Below are positions 1 through 8,966 of a DNA stretch of 17,856 bases, piece after piece. Under the pieces are notes generated by a model, which was not told the DNA's origin, searched no databases, and saw nothing but the letters and a program-made list of their open reading frames with translations. The position numbers and the translations under genes are program-made. The first letter of the stretch is position 1. Each line of letters begins with the position of its first letter. The stretch lies in contig WBUW01000014.1 of NCBI GenBank assembly GCA_008933495.1, positions 1 through 17,856 of the forward strand, given 5' to 3'. The DNA comes from Pseudorhodoplanes sp. GTDB lineage: Bacteria > Pseudomonadota > Alphaproteobacteria > Rhizobiales > Xanthobacteraceae.

Positions 1-1
1 A

Positions 2-892
2 CTGCGCTTCCGCATGGACGACCGCAAGCAGCGCGTGATCGTCGATGCCGACGGCACGGACGGCGCGCAATTCTTCGGATGGGAAGCGGCGGATGCGGCG
101 GCACTGGACGGCATCGCGGCCCGGGTCGAGGCCGCCGGCGTGCAGGTTGGGCGCGGGGAGCGCGCGCTCGCCGACCAGCGCCGCGTGCAGGACCTGATCT
201 TCTTCCACGATCCCGCCGGCAACCGGGTCGAGGTTTTCCACGGCGCCGAGAATGCCGGCGATCCGTTCCGGCCCGGCCGCACGCTGTCGGGCTTCCGCAC
301 CGGCACGCTCGGCATGGGGCACGTGGTACTGACCGTCGAGCGCATCGACAACGTGCTGCCGTTCTATCGTCAGGTGCTCGGCTTCGGCCTGAGCGACTAC
401 ACGCTGCGGCCGTTCAAGGCCTATTTCCTGCACGTCAATCCGCGCCACCACAGCCTCGCGCTGATCGAGACCGGGAAGAATTTCATCCATCACCTGATGG
501 TCGAGCTCTACAGTCTCGACGACGTCGGCCAGGCTTACGACCTCGCGCTCGGCGAGGCGGGCCGGATCGGCGTCACGCTCGGCCGCCACACCAACGATTT
601 CATGTTCTCGTTCTATGCCAACGCGCCGTCCGGCTTCATGGTCGAATGCGGCTGGGGCGGACGCACGATCGAGCCCGTCACCTGGAAGCCGGTCGAGATG
701 GTCACCGGCCCGAGCCTCTGGGGCCACGAACGCTCCTGGCTGTCTCCGGAAAAACGCCTGGAGGCGCGCGACATACGCCTGCAGAATGCGCGCGACGGCC
801 TGCGCGAACCGGTGCAGGTGATCGAGGGCAATTATCACGTGATGGACGGCGTGTGCCCCTGGTGGGACAGCGCCAAGCGCGCGGCGGAGTAA
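2..892 (+). CDS. Extradiol ring-cleavage dioxygenase (VOC/BphC-type), 5' partial
   Basis: The reading frame is open to the left edge, so the start lies outside the window; residues are counted here from the ATG at 14. Two vicinal-oxygen-chelate halves are visible. The C-terminal half keeps the active-site pattern of type I extradiol dioxygenases: H103 (GHVVLTV), H160 (HHLMVE) and E211 (MVECGWG) as the Fe(II) 2-His-1-Glu triad, H146 in RHHS and H192 as acid/base residues, and Y201. The family cleaves catechol-type rings (2,3-dihydroxybiphenyl, bicyclic steroid catechols, alkylcatechols) next to a hydroxyl using O2. The substrate cannot be read from sequence. The gene converges on boxA and probably belongs to another aromatic operon on the left, because box chemistry has no catechol intermediate. 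The family is secure; the exact substrate is not. Confidence 0.85.
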   Translation: MRFRMDDRKQRVIVDADGTDGAQFFGWEAADAAALDGIAARVEAAGVQVGRGERALADQRRVQDLIFFHDPAGNRVEVFHGAENAGDPFRPGRTLSGFRTGTLGMGHVVLTVERIDNVLPFYRQVLGFGLSDYTLRPFKAYFLHVNPRHHSLALIETGKNFIHHLMVELYSLDDVGQAYDLALGEAGRIGVTLGRHTNDFMFSFYANAPSGFMVECGWGGRTIEPVTWKPVEMVTGPSLWGHERSWLSPEKRLEARDIRLQNARDGLREPVQVIEGNYHVMDGVCPWWDSAKRAAE

Positions 893-980
893 TACCACCG
901 GCGCCAATTTCCGACCGGTCACGCGCGAGCCTGACCCGCGCATCCGTCGCAAAAAAGAAGAGTCGTCTCAAGATGATGGA

Positions 981-1001
981 TTGCCGGGTCAAGCCCGGCA
1001 A
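981..1001. repeat. Short palindromic repeat (TTGCCGGG stem)
   Basis: This is a perfect 8-bp stem, TTGCCGGG/CCCGGCAA, with a 5-nt TCAAG loop. It sits in the flank GATGGA...TGACAG, which is typical of dispersed intergenic repeats in Hyphomicrobiales. A related fragment (GTCATGGCCGGGCTTGACA on the + strand) occurs at 2424-2442, in front of boxA. No T-run follows, so it is a poor classical terminator for the upstream dioxygenase gene. Confidence 0.6.
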
Positions 1002-1047
1002 TGACAGTGCGGACAGGTCGAGATCAAACACGCTTGGTATAATTGTT

Positions 1048-1187
1048 CCGTGTCCCGGGTGCAACGCAACAGGCAAGTGGTGCGCTGCGGACCCGGGACC
1101 GTTACGGGCACCAACCTGGGAACGGTCCCGGATCAGCGGTGCACCGTTGCGCTTTGCTCCATGCGGCGCCGCTGATCCGGGGCACGG
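1048..1187. repeat. Long intergenic palindromic repeat, copy A
   Basis: This roughly 140-bp element has inverted ends (CCGTGTCCCGG/CCGGGGCACGG, one mismatch). It contains blocks shared with copies at 4071-4180 and 16100-16160, for example TGGTGCGCTGC, GACCCGGGACCGTTA and TCCCGGATCAGCGGTGCACCG. Internal inverted repeats such as GGATCAGCGG...CCGCTGATCC allow strong folding. It fills the gap between the convergent dioxygenase and boxA genes and ends 4 bp from the boxA stop codon, so it may act as a transcript end or mRNA stabiliser. With the short repeat at 981-1001, it accounts for most of the 299-bp gap; I see no gene here. Confidence 0.7.
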
Positions 1188-1191
1188 AGGA

Positions 1192-2400
1192 TCAATACGT
1201 CTCGACGTGATAGCGCCCCTGCGCGCGCATCTGCGTGCGCAGGCCGGCCCAGTCGAGCCCGGCGCCGCGGCAGATGTCGGCGAACGCCTCGTCGACGCCG
1301 GACTCCATTCCCTTGAGCCCGCACAGATAGATGTGGGTCTTTTCATGTCTTAGAAAAACAGCGACCTCGTCGGCGGTCGCGCGCATGCGGTCCTGCACAT
1401 AGGTCTTGGGCCCGCCCGGTACGCGCGAATAGGCGAAGTGCTTCCGCAACAGCCCGTCCGGCACCTTCTGCAGCGGGCCGAAATAGGGAAGCTCCTGCGG
1501 CCGCCGCGCGCCGAAATAAAGCATCATGCGCCCGGGCGCGTCTTTCATGTTGCGGCGGCGGCGCTCGGTGAAGCCGCGGAACGGCGCCGAGCCGGTGCCG
1601 GTGCAGATCATGACGATGTTGGCGGACGGATCGTCGGGCATCAGGAAGGTGGCGCCGAACGGACCGGTCACCTGCACCTGGTCGCCCTTCTTCAAGTCGC
1701 ACAGATAGTTCGAGCACACCCCGCCCGGCTCGCGCTTGACGGTGAGCGAGAGATTGTTGGCGCCGGTCTTCTCGCCTTCGCGCGGGCTCGCGATCGAATA
1801 GAGCCGGATATTGTGCGGCTTGCCGTCCTTGTCGGTGCCGGGCGCGATGATGCCGATGCTCTGGCCTTCCAGCACCGGGAATACCTGCGCGCCGAAATCG
1901 AGAATGATGTGGCGCACGTCGTTGTCGGCATCGGCGGCTGTCAGCCGCAGATTGCCGGTGATGGTCGCAATTGCCGGCTTGCCGCGGTTATAGAGATTGA
2001 TCTTGGGCTTGCTCGCGGAGGCGGGCGCCACGCTCTTGCCGCCGGCGCCCTGATGCGCCTGCGCGATCAGGCGCGCGGCCTCCGCGTCGGCCGCCTCGTC
2101 CTCGCCCGCCCCGCTCGCCGCGGCATCGAGTGGCTGCTGGGCGGGCAACTCATTCCAGGAAAACTGCTCGGCGATCGTATAGGGCCTGCTCACGACGCGC
2201 CAATTGTCGATCGAGCCGGTCGGGCACGGCGCGATGCAGTCGAGGCAGAAATTGCACTTGTCCGGATCGACGACGTAGTTGTTGTCGTCGTGCGTCACCG
2301 CGTCGACCGGGCAGGTCTCCTCGCAGGTATTGCAGCGGATGCAGATCTCCGGATCGATGAGATGCTGCTTCCTCGGGGCGGTGGCGGTTGTTGCGTCCAT
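1192..2400 (-). CDS. boxA: BoxA, reductase component of benzoyl-CoA 2,3-epoxidase
   Basis: This 402-aa protein passes electrons from NADPH to the di-iron oxygenase BoxB. The N-terminus is a ferredoxin domain with two CX2CX2CX3C clusters (C20, C23, C26, C30 and C49, C52, C55, C59), expected to bind two [4Fe-4S]. An Ala-rich linker (about 85-130) leads to a ferredoxin-NADP reductase module with an FAD motif RLYS (199-202), an NADP-binding CTGTGSAPFRG (266-276) and YLCGLKGMESG near the end. The protein ends in an aromatic residue, as FNR-like proteins usually do. I chose the ATG at 2400 because AGAGG lies 10 nt upstream and the ferredoxin domain begins right after; the frame stays open to an ATG at 2442. 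It is last in the boxC-boxB-boxA order and separated from boxB by 204 bp of palindromes. Confidence 0.95.
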   Translation of the reverse strand: MDATTATAPRKQHLIDPEICIRCNTCEETCPVDAVTHDDNNYVVDPDKCNFCLDCIAPCPTGSIDNWRVVSRPYTIAEQFSWNELPAQQPLDAAASGAGEDEAADAEAARLIAQAHQGAGGKSVAPASASKPKINLYNRGKPAIATITGNLRLTAADADNDVRHIILDFGAQVFPVLEGQSIGIIAPGTDKDGKPHNIRLYSIASPREGEKTGANNLSLTVKREPGGVCSNYLCDLKKGDQVQVTGPFGATFLMPDDPSANIVMICTGTGSAPFRGFTERRRRNMKDAPGRMMLYFGARRPQELPYFGPLQKVPDGLLRKHFAYSRVPGGPKTYVQDRMRATADEVAVFLRHEKTHIYLCGLKGMESGVDEAFADICRGAGLDWAGLRTQMRAQGRYHVETY

Positions 2401-2442
2401 CTCACGCAAACCTCTCGTATTCGTCATGGCCGGGCTTGACAC

Positions 2443-2468
2443 CTGAAGTCTGGTTTACCCGACTTCAG
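2443..2468. repeat. Inverted repeat upstream of boxA
   Basis: The arms CTGAAGTC (2443-2450) and GACTTCAG (2461-2468) form a perfect 8-bp inverted repeat around a 10-nt spacer, about 45 bp upstream of the boxA start. It could be a hairpin in the boxA leader or a protein site. It does not match the TGCA-type BoxR operator. Confidence 0.6.
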
Positions 2469-2480
2469 TTTCAAACTTTC

Positions 2481-2506
2481 CTGAACCCGGGCAAGCCCGG
2501 GTTCAG
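2481..2506. repeat. Perfect 12-bp palindrome between boxB and boxA
   Basis: The arms CTGAACCCGGGC (2481-2492) and GCCCGGGTTCAG (2495-2506) pair perfectly around a 2-nt AA centre. It is GC-rich with no T-run on either side, so it looks more like a dispersed palindromic unit or mRNA-stabilising hairpin than a classical terminator. Confidence 0.7.
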
Positions 2507-2511
2507 ATGCC

Positions 2512-2587
2512 ATCCCGCTTAGGGGCGCACGTCGTGCCCGCCTGAGCGGGATCACCGGGTCTCGCCGCTTCGCGGCGGCCCGGTGAT
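2512..2587. repeat. Two adjoining hairpins downstream of boxB
   Basis: The first hairpin pairs 2512-2523 with 2541-2552 (ATCCCGCTTAGG against CCTGAGCGGGAT, one G-T wobble). The second pairs ATCACCGGG (2551-2559) with CCCGGTGAT (2579-2587), perfect over 9 bp, and has an inner CCGC/GCGG stem. They abut the boxB stop codon. In the boxBA transcript they would form bulky structures that could protect the boxB message or reduce read-through into boxA. Confidence 0.65.
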
Positions 2588-2604
2588 GACGCAGAAAAAG
2601 AAAT

Positions 2605-4050
<1,446 letters not shown>

Positions 4051-4070
4051 GGGACGCTCCTCTTTGTTTC

Positions 4071-4180
4071 CGTCGTCCCGGGCGCAGCGCGGCACGAAGT
4101 GATGCGCTGTAGACCCGGGACCGTTAGCGATCCCGGATCAGCGGTGCACCGCCACGCGCTGCACCGCATCCGGGATGACG
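4071..4180. repeat. Long intergenic palindromic repeat, copy B
   Basis: This 110-bp element has near-perfect inverted ends CGTCGTCCCG/CGGGATGACG. It shares long blocks with copies A and C (GGCGCAGCGC, TGCGCTG, GACCCGGGACCGTTA, TCCCGGATCAGCGGTGCACCG). It occupies almost the whole boxC-boxB gap, so it would be transcribed inside the box operon. No coding sequence is visible in it. Confidence 0.75.
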
Positions 4181-4188
4181 CCGTGTGT

Positions 4189-5877
4189 TCAAACCCGCTT
4201 CATATCGAAAGCCGGTTTCTGCCCGCTGCCGTAACGGCGCAGCGCGCCTTCCTCGCCGACCGCGTTCGGACGCTGGAAAATCCAGTTCTGCCACGCGGTC
4301 AGGCGCGCGAAGATTTTCGATTCCATGGTCTCGGGACCGCCGAAGCGCAGATTGGCTTCCATGCCGGTGAGACCGTCCGGCGAGAAGCTCGCGCGCTCCT
4401 CGAGGAAAATGCGGATTTCGTCATCCCAGTCGATGTCGTCGAAGGCGAAGGTGACAAGTCCGGCCTCTTCCGCCGCTGCCGCATCGAGAAATTCGCCGAT
4501 CTTGCCGCGCGCGCGGTCAAGCGATTCCTTGTCGTCGAGGAACCGGCTTTGCAGACGCGTAATGCCGTTCGACATCGGATAGGGGCCGAAATTTGCGTTC
4601 GATAGCGCGATGGTTGCCGGCGGCAGGTTGCTGCCGCCAAGCTGGCCAATCAACATGTAGGAACGATCAGCCGCGAAGATGAGTTCCGCCAGCGTGCCGG
4701 CAAAGCAGGAGCCCGGCGCCACGATTGTCGCCAGCGAACGCGAGGTCAGATCGACGCGCTTGAGCACCCGCTTCCAGTACAGGCGGATTTCGCGCGCCAG
4801 CCAGTTCGCCGTGTTGGCGTCGAGAAATGCGTCGTAGGCCAGCACCTGCGCGGGGTCGCCAGCCGACCTGAACACGATCACGGCGATCTCGGGCTCGTTG
4901 GTGCGCAGGTCGAGGATCGCGTCATCGAGTTCGCGCGCCAGCCGCAGCGGCCAGAAACCGGCGCCTTGCGCCAGCAGCGCCTTTGCGTCGGCCGGCGGCG
5001 GGGTTTCCGGCCCGCGCAGCGTGATCGTCGCGATGCGGCCGGCCCGGTTATAGTCGACCGCCAAGGTCGAATACGCGATCCCGTTGTCGGTGAATGCGCG
5101 CTTGAGCGGCGTCAGGCTGATGCCCTGCGCGTCCGCGGGCCGGTCCGACTTTTTCGCAAACTCGGCGGCACGCTGCCTTACCACGTCTTCAAGCCTGGTG
5201 TTCGGCACGATCTCGTCGACCAGCCGCCACTCCACCGCGCGCTTGCCCTTGATGCCTTCCTCGATCGTGCAGAAGACGTCGGCATGGTCGCGGCGCACCT
5301 TGCGCTTGTCGGTGACGCGCGTGAGCCCGCCGGTGCCGGGCAGCACCGCGAGCAGCGGCAGTTCCGGCAGCGCGACCGTGGAGGAGCCGTCGTCGACGAG
5401 CATGATGTGGTCGGCGGCGAGCGCCAGCTCATAGCCGCCGCCGGCGCACGACCCGGTCACGACCGCGATCGTCTTCTGTCCGGAAAACTCGCTGGAATCC
5501 TCGATCCCGTTGCGGGTCTCGTTGGTGAACTTGCAGAAATTGACCTTGTCGGCATGTGCGGCTCCCGCCAGCATGCGGATATTGGCGCCGGCGCAGAAGA
5601 CGCGCGGCTTGCCCGAGCGCAGCAGCACCACCTTCACGCCGGGATGCTCGAAGCGCAGCCGCTGCATCGCATCGGCCAGTTCGATGTCGACGCCAAGATC
5701 GTAGGAATTCAGCTTGAGGTCATAGCCCTCGTAGAGCCCGCCCTTCTCGTCCACGTCCATGGTCAGGGTGGCGACGGCGCCGTCGACGGCGAGCTTCCAG
5801 TGCCGATAGCGCGAGGGGTCGGTGGCGAAATCGATCCGGCGCGCGCCGTGTGCAAGCTTGCGGCTGCCCTCTGCCAT
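4189..5877 (-). CDS. boxC: BoxC, 2,3-epoxybenzoyl-CoA dihydrolase
   Basis: BoxC adds two waters to 2,3-epoxybenzoyl-CoA and opens the ring to 3,4-dehydroadipyl-CoA semialdehyde and formate. The 562-aa product has the BoxC layout: an N-terminal crotonase-like domain with RVFCAGANI (92-100) and GSCAGGGYE (142-150) forming the CoA/oxyanion region, followed by a second, more diverged crotonase-like half after about 260. The length fits the roughly 555-aa family. Two starts compete: the ATG at 5877 (GGGGA 5 nt upstream, preferred) and the ATG at 5883, which has a G-run directly against it. It is first of boxCBA and preceded by a good promoter overlapped by a BoxR-type operator. The divergent neighbour is a DUF3551 protein. 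Confidence 0.95.
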   Translation of the reverse strand: MAEGSRKLAHGARRIDFATDPSRYRHWKLAVDGAVATLTMDVDEKGGLYEGYDLKLNSYDLGVDIELADAMQRLRFEHPGVKVVLLRSGKPRVFCAGANIRMLAGAAHADKVNFCKFTNETRNGIEDSSEFSGQKTIAVVTGSCAGGGYELALAADHIMLVDDGSSTVALPELPLLAVLPGTGGLTRVTDKRKVRRDHADVFCTIEEGIKGKRAVEWRLVDEIVPNTRLEDVVRQRAAEFAKKSDRPADAQGISLTPLKRAFTDNGIAYSTLAVDYNRAGRIATITLRGPETPPPADAKALLAQGAGFWPLRLARELDDAILDLRTNEPEIAVIVFRSAGDPAQVLAYDAFLDANTANWLAREIRLYWKRVLKRVDLTSRSLATIVAPGSCFAGTLAELIFAADRSYMLIGQLGGSNLPPATIALSNANFGPYPMSNGITRLQSRFLDDKESLDRARGKIGEFLDAAAAEEAGLVTFAFDDIDWDDEIRIFLEERASFSPDGLTGMEANLRFGGPETMESKIFARLTAWQNWIFQRPNAVGEEGALRRYGSGQKPAFDMKRV

Positions 5878-5929
5878 GACCATCCCCGTGCTGCCGTTTT
5901 CGCTGGCCGGGGAACGCCCGCGGCCAACA

Positions 5930-5943
5930 TGCACTATAATTCA
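5930..5943. promoter_or_regulatory. BoxR-type operator at boxC
   Basis: The 14-mer TGCACTATAATTCA lies within a longer dyad, AACATG (5926-5931) and CATGTT (5942-5947). It differs by one base from the site at 14657-14670 and by three from the site before boxR (8181-8194). BzdR/BoxR operators are described as TGCA-N6-TGCA, so one base deviates here (TTCA). It covers the -10 of boxC, which fits repression relieved by benzoyl-CoA. Confidence 0.75.
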
Positions 5944-5960
5944 TGTTTAGACCTTGTCTA
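5933..5960 (-). promoter_or_regulatory. Promoter of the boxCBA operon
   Basis: On the minus strand, -35 TAGACA (5960-5955, 5/6 to consensus) and -10 TATAGT (5938-5933, 5/6) are 16 nt apart. The -35 lies in a small inverted repeat, TAGAC-CTT-GTCTA (5948-5960 on +). Transcription would begin near 5925, giving a leader of about 50 nt to the boxC ATG. Confidence 0.6.
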
Positions 5961-6098
5961 CAATTAAATCCCGGTCCGGCGGCCGCCGATGGACCGGCTG
6001 GCCGCTCCGGCCGGCCGGCGGAGGGGAACGCATGTGCGCCTCAGCCGTTCTTGCCAGGCGGGTCTCGGGGGCCTCGGAACGTTCAAAAGGAGACGTCC

Positions 6099-6350
6099 AT
6101 GCGCCTGACCATCGCTTCAGCGGCCCTGCTCACCTTCGCCCTCGCGGCGCCGGCCCTCGCGCAGACCGCGACCCCGGCAAACCAGGGCAAGTTCTGTCTG
6201 CAGGGTCCGGGAACCAACGCCAAGACGAGCTGCACGTTCGCCTCGATGGCGGACTGTGAAAAGGCCAAGCAGGGCGCTACCCAGCGATGCGTACCGAACA
6301 CGATGGCCACCACCGGTTCGGGTGCCGGCATGCCGGACAAGAAGAACTGA
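6099..6350 (+). CDS. Small secreted DUF3551-type protein
   Basis: This is an 83-aa protein. Residues 1-21 form a Sec signal peptide (MRLT, hydrophobic core, APALA cleavage site before QTAT), so the mature product of about 62 aa should be periplasmic. The mature part has the DUF3551 pattern FCLQG...SCTF...DCEK...RCVPN, with four cysteines at 33, 45, 53 and 64 that could form two disulfides. AAGGAG sits 6 nt before the ATG at 6099, so the longer in-frame opening from 5943 is not used. The family is widespread in Bradyrhizobium and relatives and has no known function. It diverges from boxC and shares its operator region, so it may be co-regulated. The gene end is convergent with the alpha/beta hydrolase. 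Confidence 0.85.
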   Translation: MRLTIASAALLTFALAAPALAQTATPANQGKFCLQGPGTNAKTSCTFASMADCEKAKQGATQRCVPNTMATTGSGAGMPDKKN

Positions 6351-6390
6351 CGCGACCGCCAACCGTTCGCGTGCGGTTTTCGCAACCAAG

Positions 6391-6419
6391 CCCCGGCGGG
6401 CGTCCGGCGCCTGCCGGGG
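6391..6419. terminator. Hairpin between convergent genes
   Basis: The arms CCCCGGC-G-GGCG (6391-6402) and CGCC-T-GCCGGGG (6408-6419) form a 12-bp stem with one G-T wobble and a 5-nt TCCGG loop. It lies between the convergent DUF3551 and hydrolase genes, where a bidirectional terminator is expected. There is no long T-run, so strength is uncertain. Confidence 0.55.
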
Positions 6420-6428
6420 TTGCGCGCG

Positions 6429-7241
6429 TCAGGCCGCCTCAGCCTCGCCGTGCGTGCGCAGCAGTCGATTGATGAAGGCCGCGACCGCATCGCGCGTCAC
6501 CTCCGGCGCCTCGCGGTGCGGTACGTGTCGCGCGCCGGCAACGAGCGTGACATCGACCGGGCAATAGCATTCCTCCCGCGCGGCCTCGATCTGCTTGACG
6601 GTGCCGTGCCCGTCGTCTTCGCCCTGCACGATCAGGATCGGCACGCGGATGTAGGCAAGTTCCGGCGTGATGTCCCAGCCGCGGAATTTCGGATCGAGCC
6701 AGGCGCCGTTCCAGCCATGGAATGCGTTGTCGGGATCCTTGTGCCACCGGGCGAGCTTCTGTTTGAGATCGCCCGACTCGTAAGCCGTCCTTGCTTCCGC
6801 GGCCTGGCGCAGGCTGACGTCTTCGACGAAGAAATGCGGCGCGATCAGAACCAGCCCGCGCACGCGGTGATCCTGGATGCTGCCGGCATAGATGGTCGCG
6901 ATCGAGGCGCCGTCGCTGTGGCCGAGCAACAGGCCGCGGCGGAACCCGATGGCGGCGAGGATTTCCTTCAGCGTCCCGGTCGCCTCGCTGTGCATGTAGG
7001 TGGGCGGGCGCGGCAGCGGGACCGGGCTGGATCGGCCATATCCGGCGCGGGAATACGCGAAAACCCCGGCCCCGGTGGCTTCCGCCAGGCGCTCGGGAAA
7101 ATCGCCCCACATGCCCACGCAGCCGAGGCCCTCATGCAGCATGACGATGGTCGGCGCCTGCGCCGGGCGCGGCCCGATCATGCGGTATTCGAGGCGTTGC
7201 GCGGGCAGTTCCAGAAATCCGGCATCGGCCAGTTCGCTCAT
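6429..7241 (-). CDS. Alpha/beta hydrolase coupled to boxR
   Basis: This is a 270-aa alpha/beta-hydrolase fold protein with nucleophile elbow GHSDG (107-111, Ser109), oxyanion-hole segment HEGLGC (36-41), an acid at D209/D210 in QGEDDG and a C-terminal His (H239 or H242) in GARHVPHRE. No signal peptide is seen, so it should be cytosolic. The ATG at 7241 overlaps the boxR stop codon as ATGA, implying translational coupling. The reaction is unknown. From context, it could be a thioesterase releasing CoA from stalled benzoyl-CoA-type intermediates or an esterase that generates benzoate from an ester; both are inference. The fold is secure. Confidence 0.85.
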   Translation of the reverse strand: MSELADAGFLELPAQRLEYRMIGPRPAQAPTIVMLHEGLGCVGMWGDFPERLAEATGAGVFAYSRAGYGRSSPVPLPRPPTYMHSEATGTLKEILAAIGFRRGLLLGHSDGASIATIYAGSIQDHRVRGLVLIAPHFFVEDVSLRQAAEARTAYESGDLKQKLARWHKDPDNAFHGWNGAWLDPKFRGWDITPELAYIRVPILIVQGEDDGHGTVKQIEAAREECYCPVDVTLVAGARHVPHREAPEVTRDAVAAFINRLLRTHGEAEAA

Positions 7242-8149
7242 CGGATCAGCTCCTGTGCCAGGCGCGCGAGCTTCTCGGCGCTCCGGTCCACGCTTTCGCC
7301 GGAGGTGTCGAGCTGCGCCTCCGCGCGCGAATAGTCGGCGCGCCGCGCTTCGAGAATGGCCATGAGATCGGCCATCGCTTCGCGGTTTTCCGACATCGGA
7401 CGGAAGTCGCCCTGTTCCATGACGCGGCTCATATGCTCCTGCGGCTGCGCTTGCAGCCAGACCGTATGCGTGCGCTGGAGCAGCAGGGCATAGGTGTCGA
7501 AACTTGCGACGATGCCGCCGGCGGTTGCGATCACGACCTTGTCGTGGTCGGCGATGACGCGCTCCAGGCACGCGCGCTCGTAGCGGCGGAAGGTGTTCAC
7601 GCCCGACAGCTCGATCAGCATCGAGACGCTGGCGCCGTATTCCTGCTCGACCACGCGGTTCAGTTCGACGAACGGGAAGCCGAATTTCTGCGCCAGCATG
7701 CGGCCGAGCGTCGACTTGCCGGCGCCGCGCAGGCCGACGAGCGCGATGCGTTGCGCGCGATCGGCCGCCACGCGCTCGCGCAGCTTCTGCTCGATCAGAT
7801 CGGCGATGGCGGGCAGGTCCGGCTGCGGCACGCGGCCGAGCACGGACAGGATGTTGGCGACGATCGGATGGCGCGCGCCGTTGACCGGCAGGAGGTCGGC
7901 CACCGGCATGTCAAAGGCGTCGGCAATCGCTTTGAGGACGATCGCCGAAGGATTGCCCTGCCCGCTCTCGATCTGGGCGAGATAGCGCTCGGAAATGCCG
8001 GAATCCTGCGCCAGCCGGCGGCGCGTCATGCCGCGCTTGGCGCGGCCGAGCCGCACCAGCCGGCCGACATCGGCCATGAATTGCGCCTCGCCCGGGGCGG
8101 GTGCGGCAGTCGCTGGCTTCTCGCCCGATTTTGTTTTCGGTTCCGGCAA
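7238..8149 (-). CDS. boxR: BoxR/BzdR-type transcriptional regulator
   Basis: This is a 303-aa regulator with an N-terminal HTH_XRE domain (about 29-88; SGISERYLAQIESGQGNPS is the recognition region) joined to a shikimate-kinase-like domain (about 133-300) with Walker A GLRGAGKST (139-147). Known BzdR/BoxR proteins (about 300 aa) repress the benzoate genes, and their kinase-like domain senses benzoyl-CoA. The shikimate-binding Asp of true kinases is absent: the segment reads FVELNRVVE, while FRRYE and TAGG are kept, which fits a sensor. The start is inferred as TTG at 8149, preceded by AAAGGTG 5 nt upstream. Upstream GTG and ATG choices (to 8260) would place the N-terminus within or before the operator and promoter. 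It overlaps the hydrolase gene and is probably autoregulated. Confidence 0.93.
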   Translation of the reverse strand: MPEPKTKSGEKPATAAPAPGEAQFMADVGRLVRLGRAKRGMTRRRLAQDSGISERYLAQIESGQGNPSAIVLKAIADAFDMPVADLLPVNGARHPIVANILSVLGRVPQPDLPAIADLIEQKLRERVAADRAQRIALVGLRGAGKSTLGRMLAQKFGFPFVELNRVVEQEYGASVSMLIELSGVNTFRRYERACLERVIADHDKVVIATAGGIVASFDTYALLLQRTHTVWLQAQPQEHMSRVMEQGDFRPMSENREAMADLMAILEARRADYSRAEAQLDTSGESVDRSAEKLARLAQELIR

Positions 8150-8180
8150 GGGGGCACCTTTGGGACACCTTTCGATGACA

Positions 8181-8194
8181 TGCACAATAGTGCA
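8181..8194. promoter_or_regulatory. BoxR-type operator at boxR
   Basis: This is an exact TGCA-N6-TGCA (TGCACAATAGTGCA), inside the perfect dyad ATGCAC-AATA-GTGCAT (8180-8195). It lies 31 bp upstream of the boxR TTG start and covers a possible minus-strand -10 (TATTGT, 8189-8184) with a weak -35 (TTTTCG, 8212-8207) 17 nt away. It fits autoregulation of boxR and the hydrolase. Confidence 0.8.
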
Positions 8195-8249
8195 TACACG
8201 CGGGGCCGAAAAGCGCGAAATTTGCGGGCGGCTCCGCCGGGCCGGCCGC

Positions 8250-8958
<709 letters not shown>

Positions 8959-8966
<8 letters not shown>

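Noticed and set aside
1038..1043. TATAAT between the dioxygenase and boxA genes
   Set aside because: No -35 at a proper distance, no TGCA half-sites and no downstream gene on that strand; it lies beside a repeat element.
4141..4165. Two TGCA tetramers in the boxC-boxB gap as a BoxR operator
   Set aside because: They are 12 nt apart instead of 6 and belong to the dispersed repeat.
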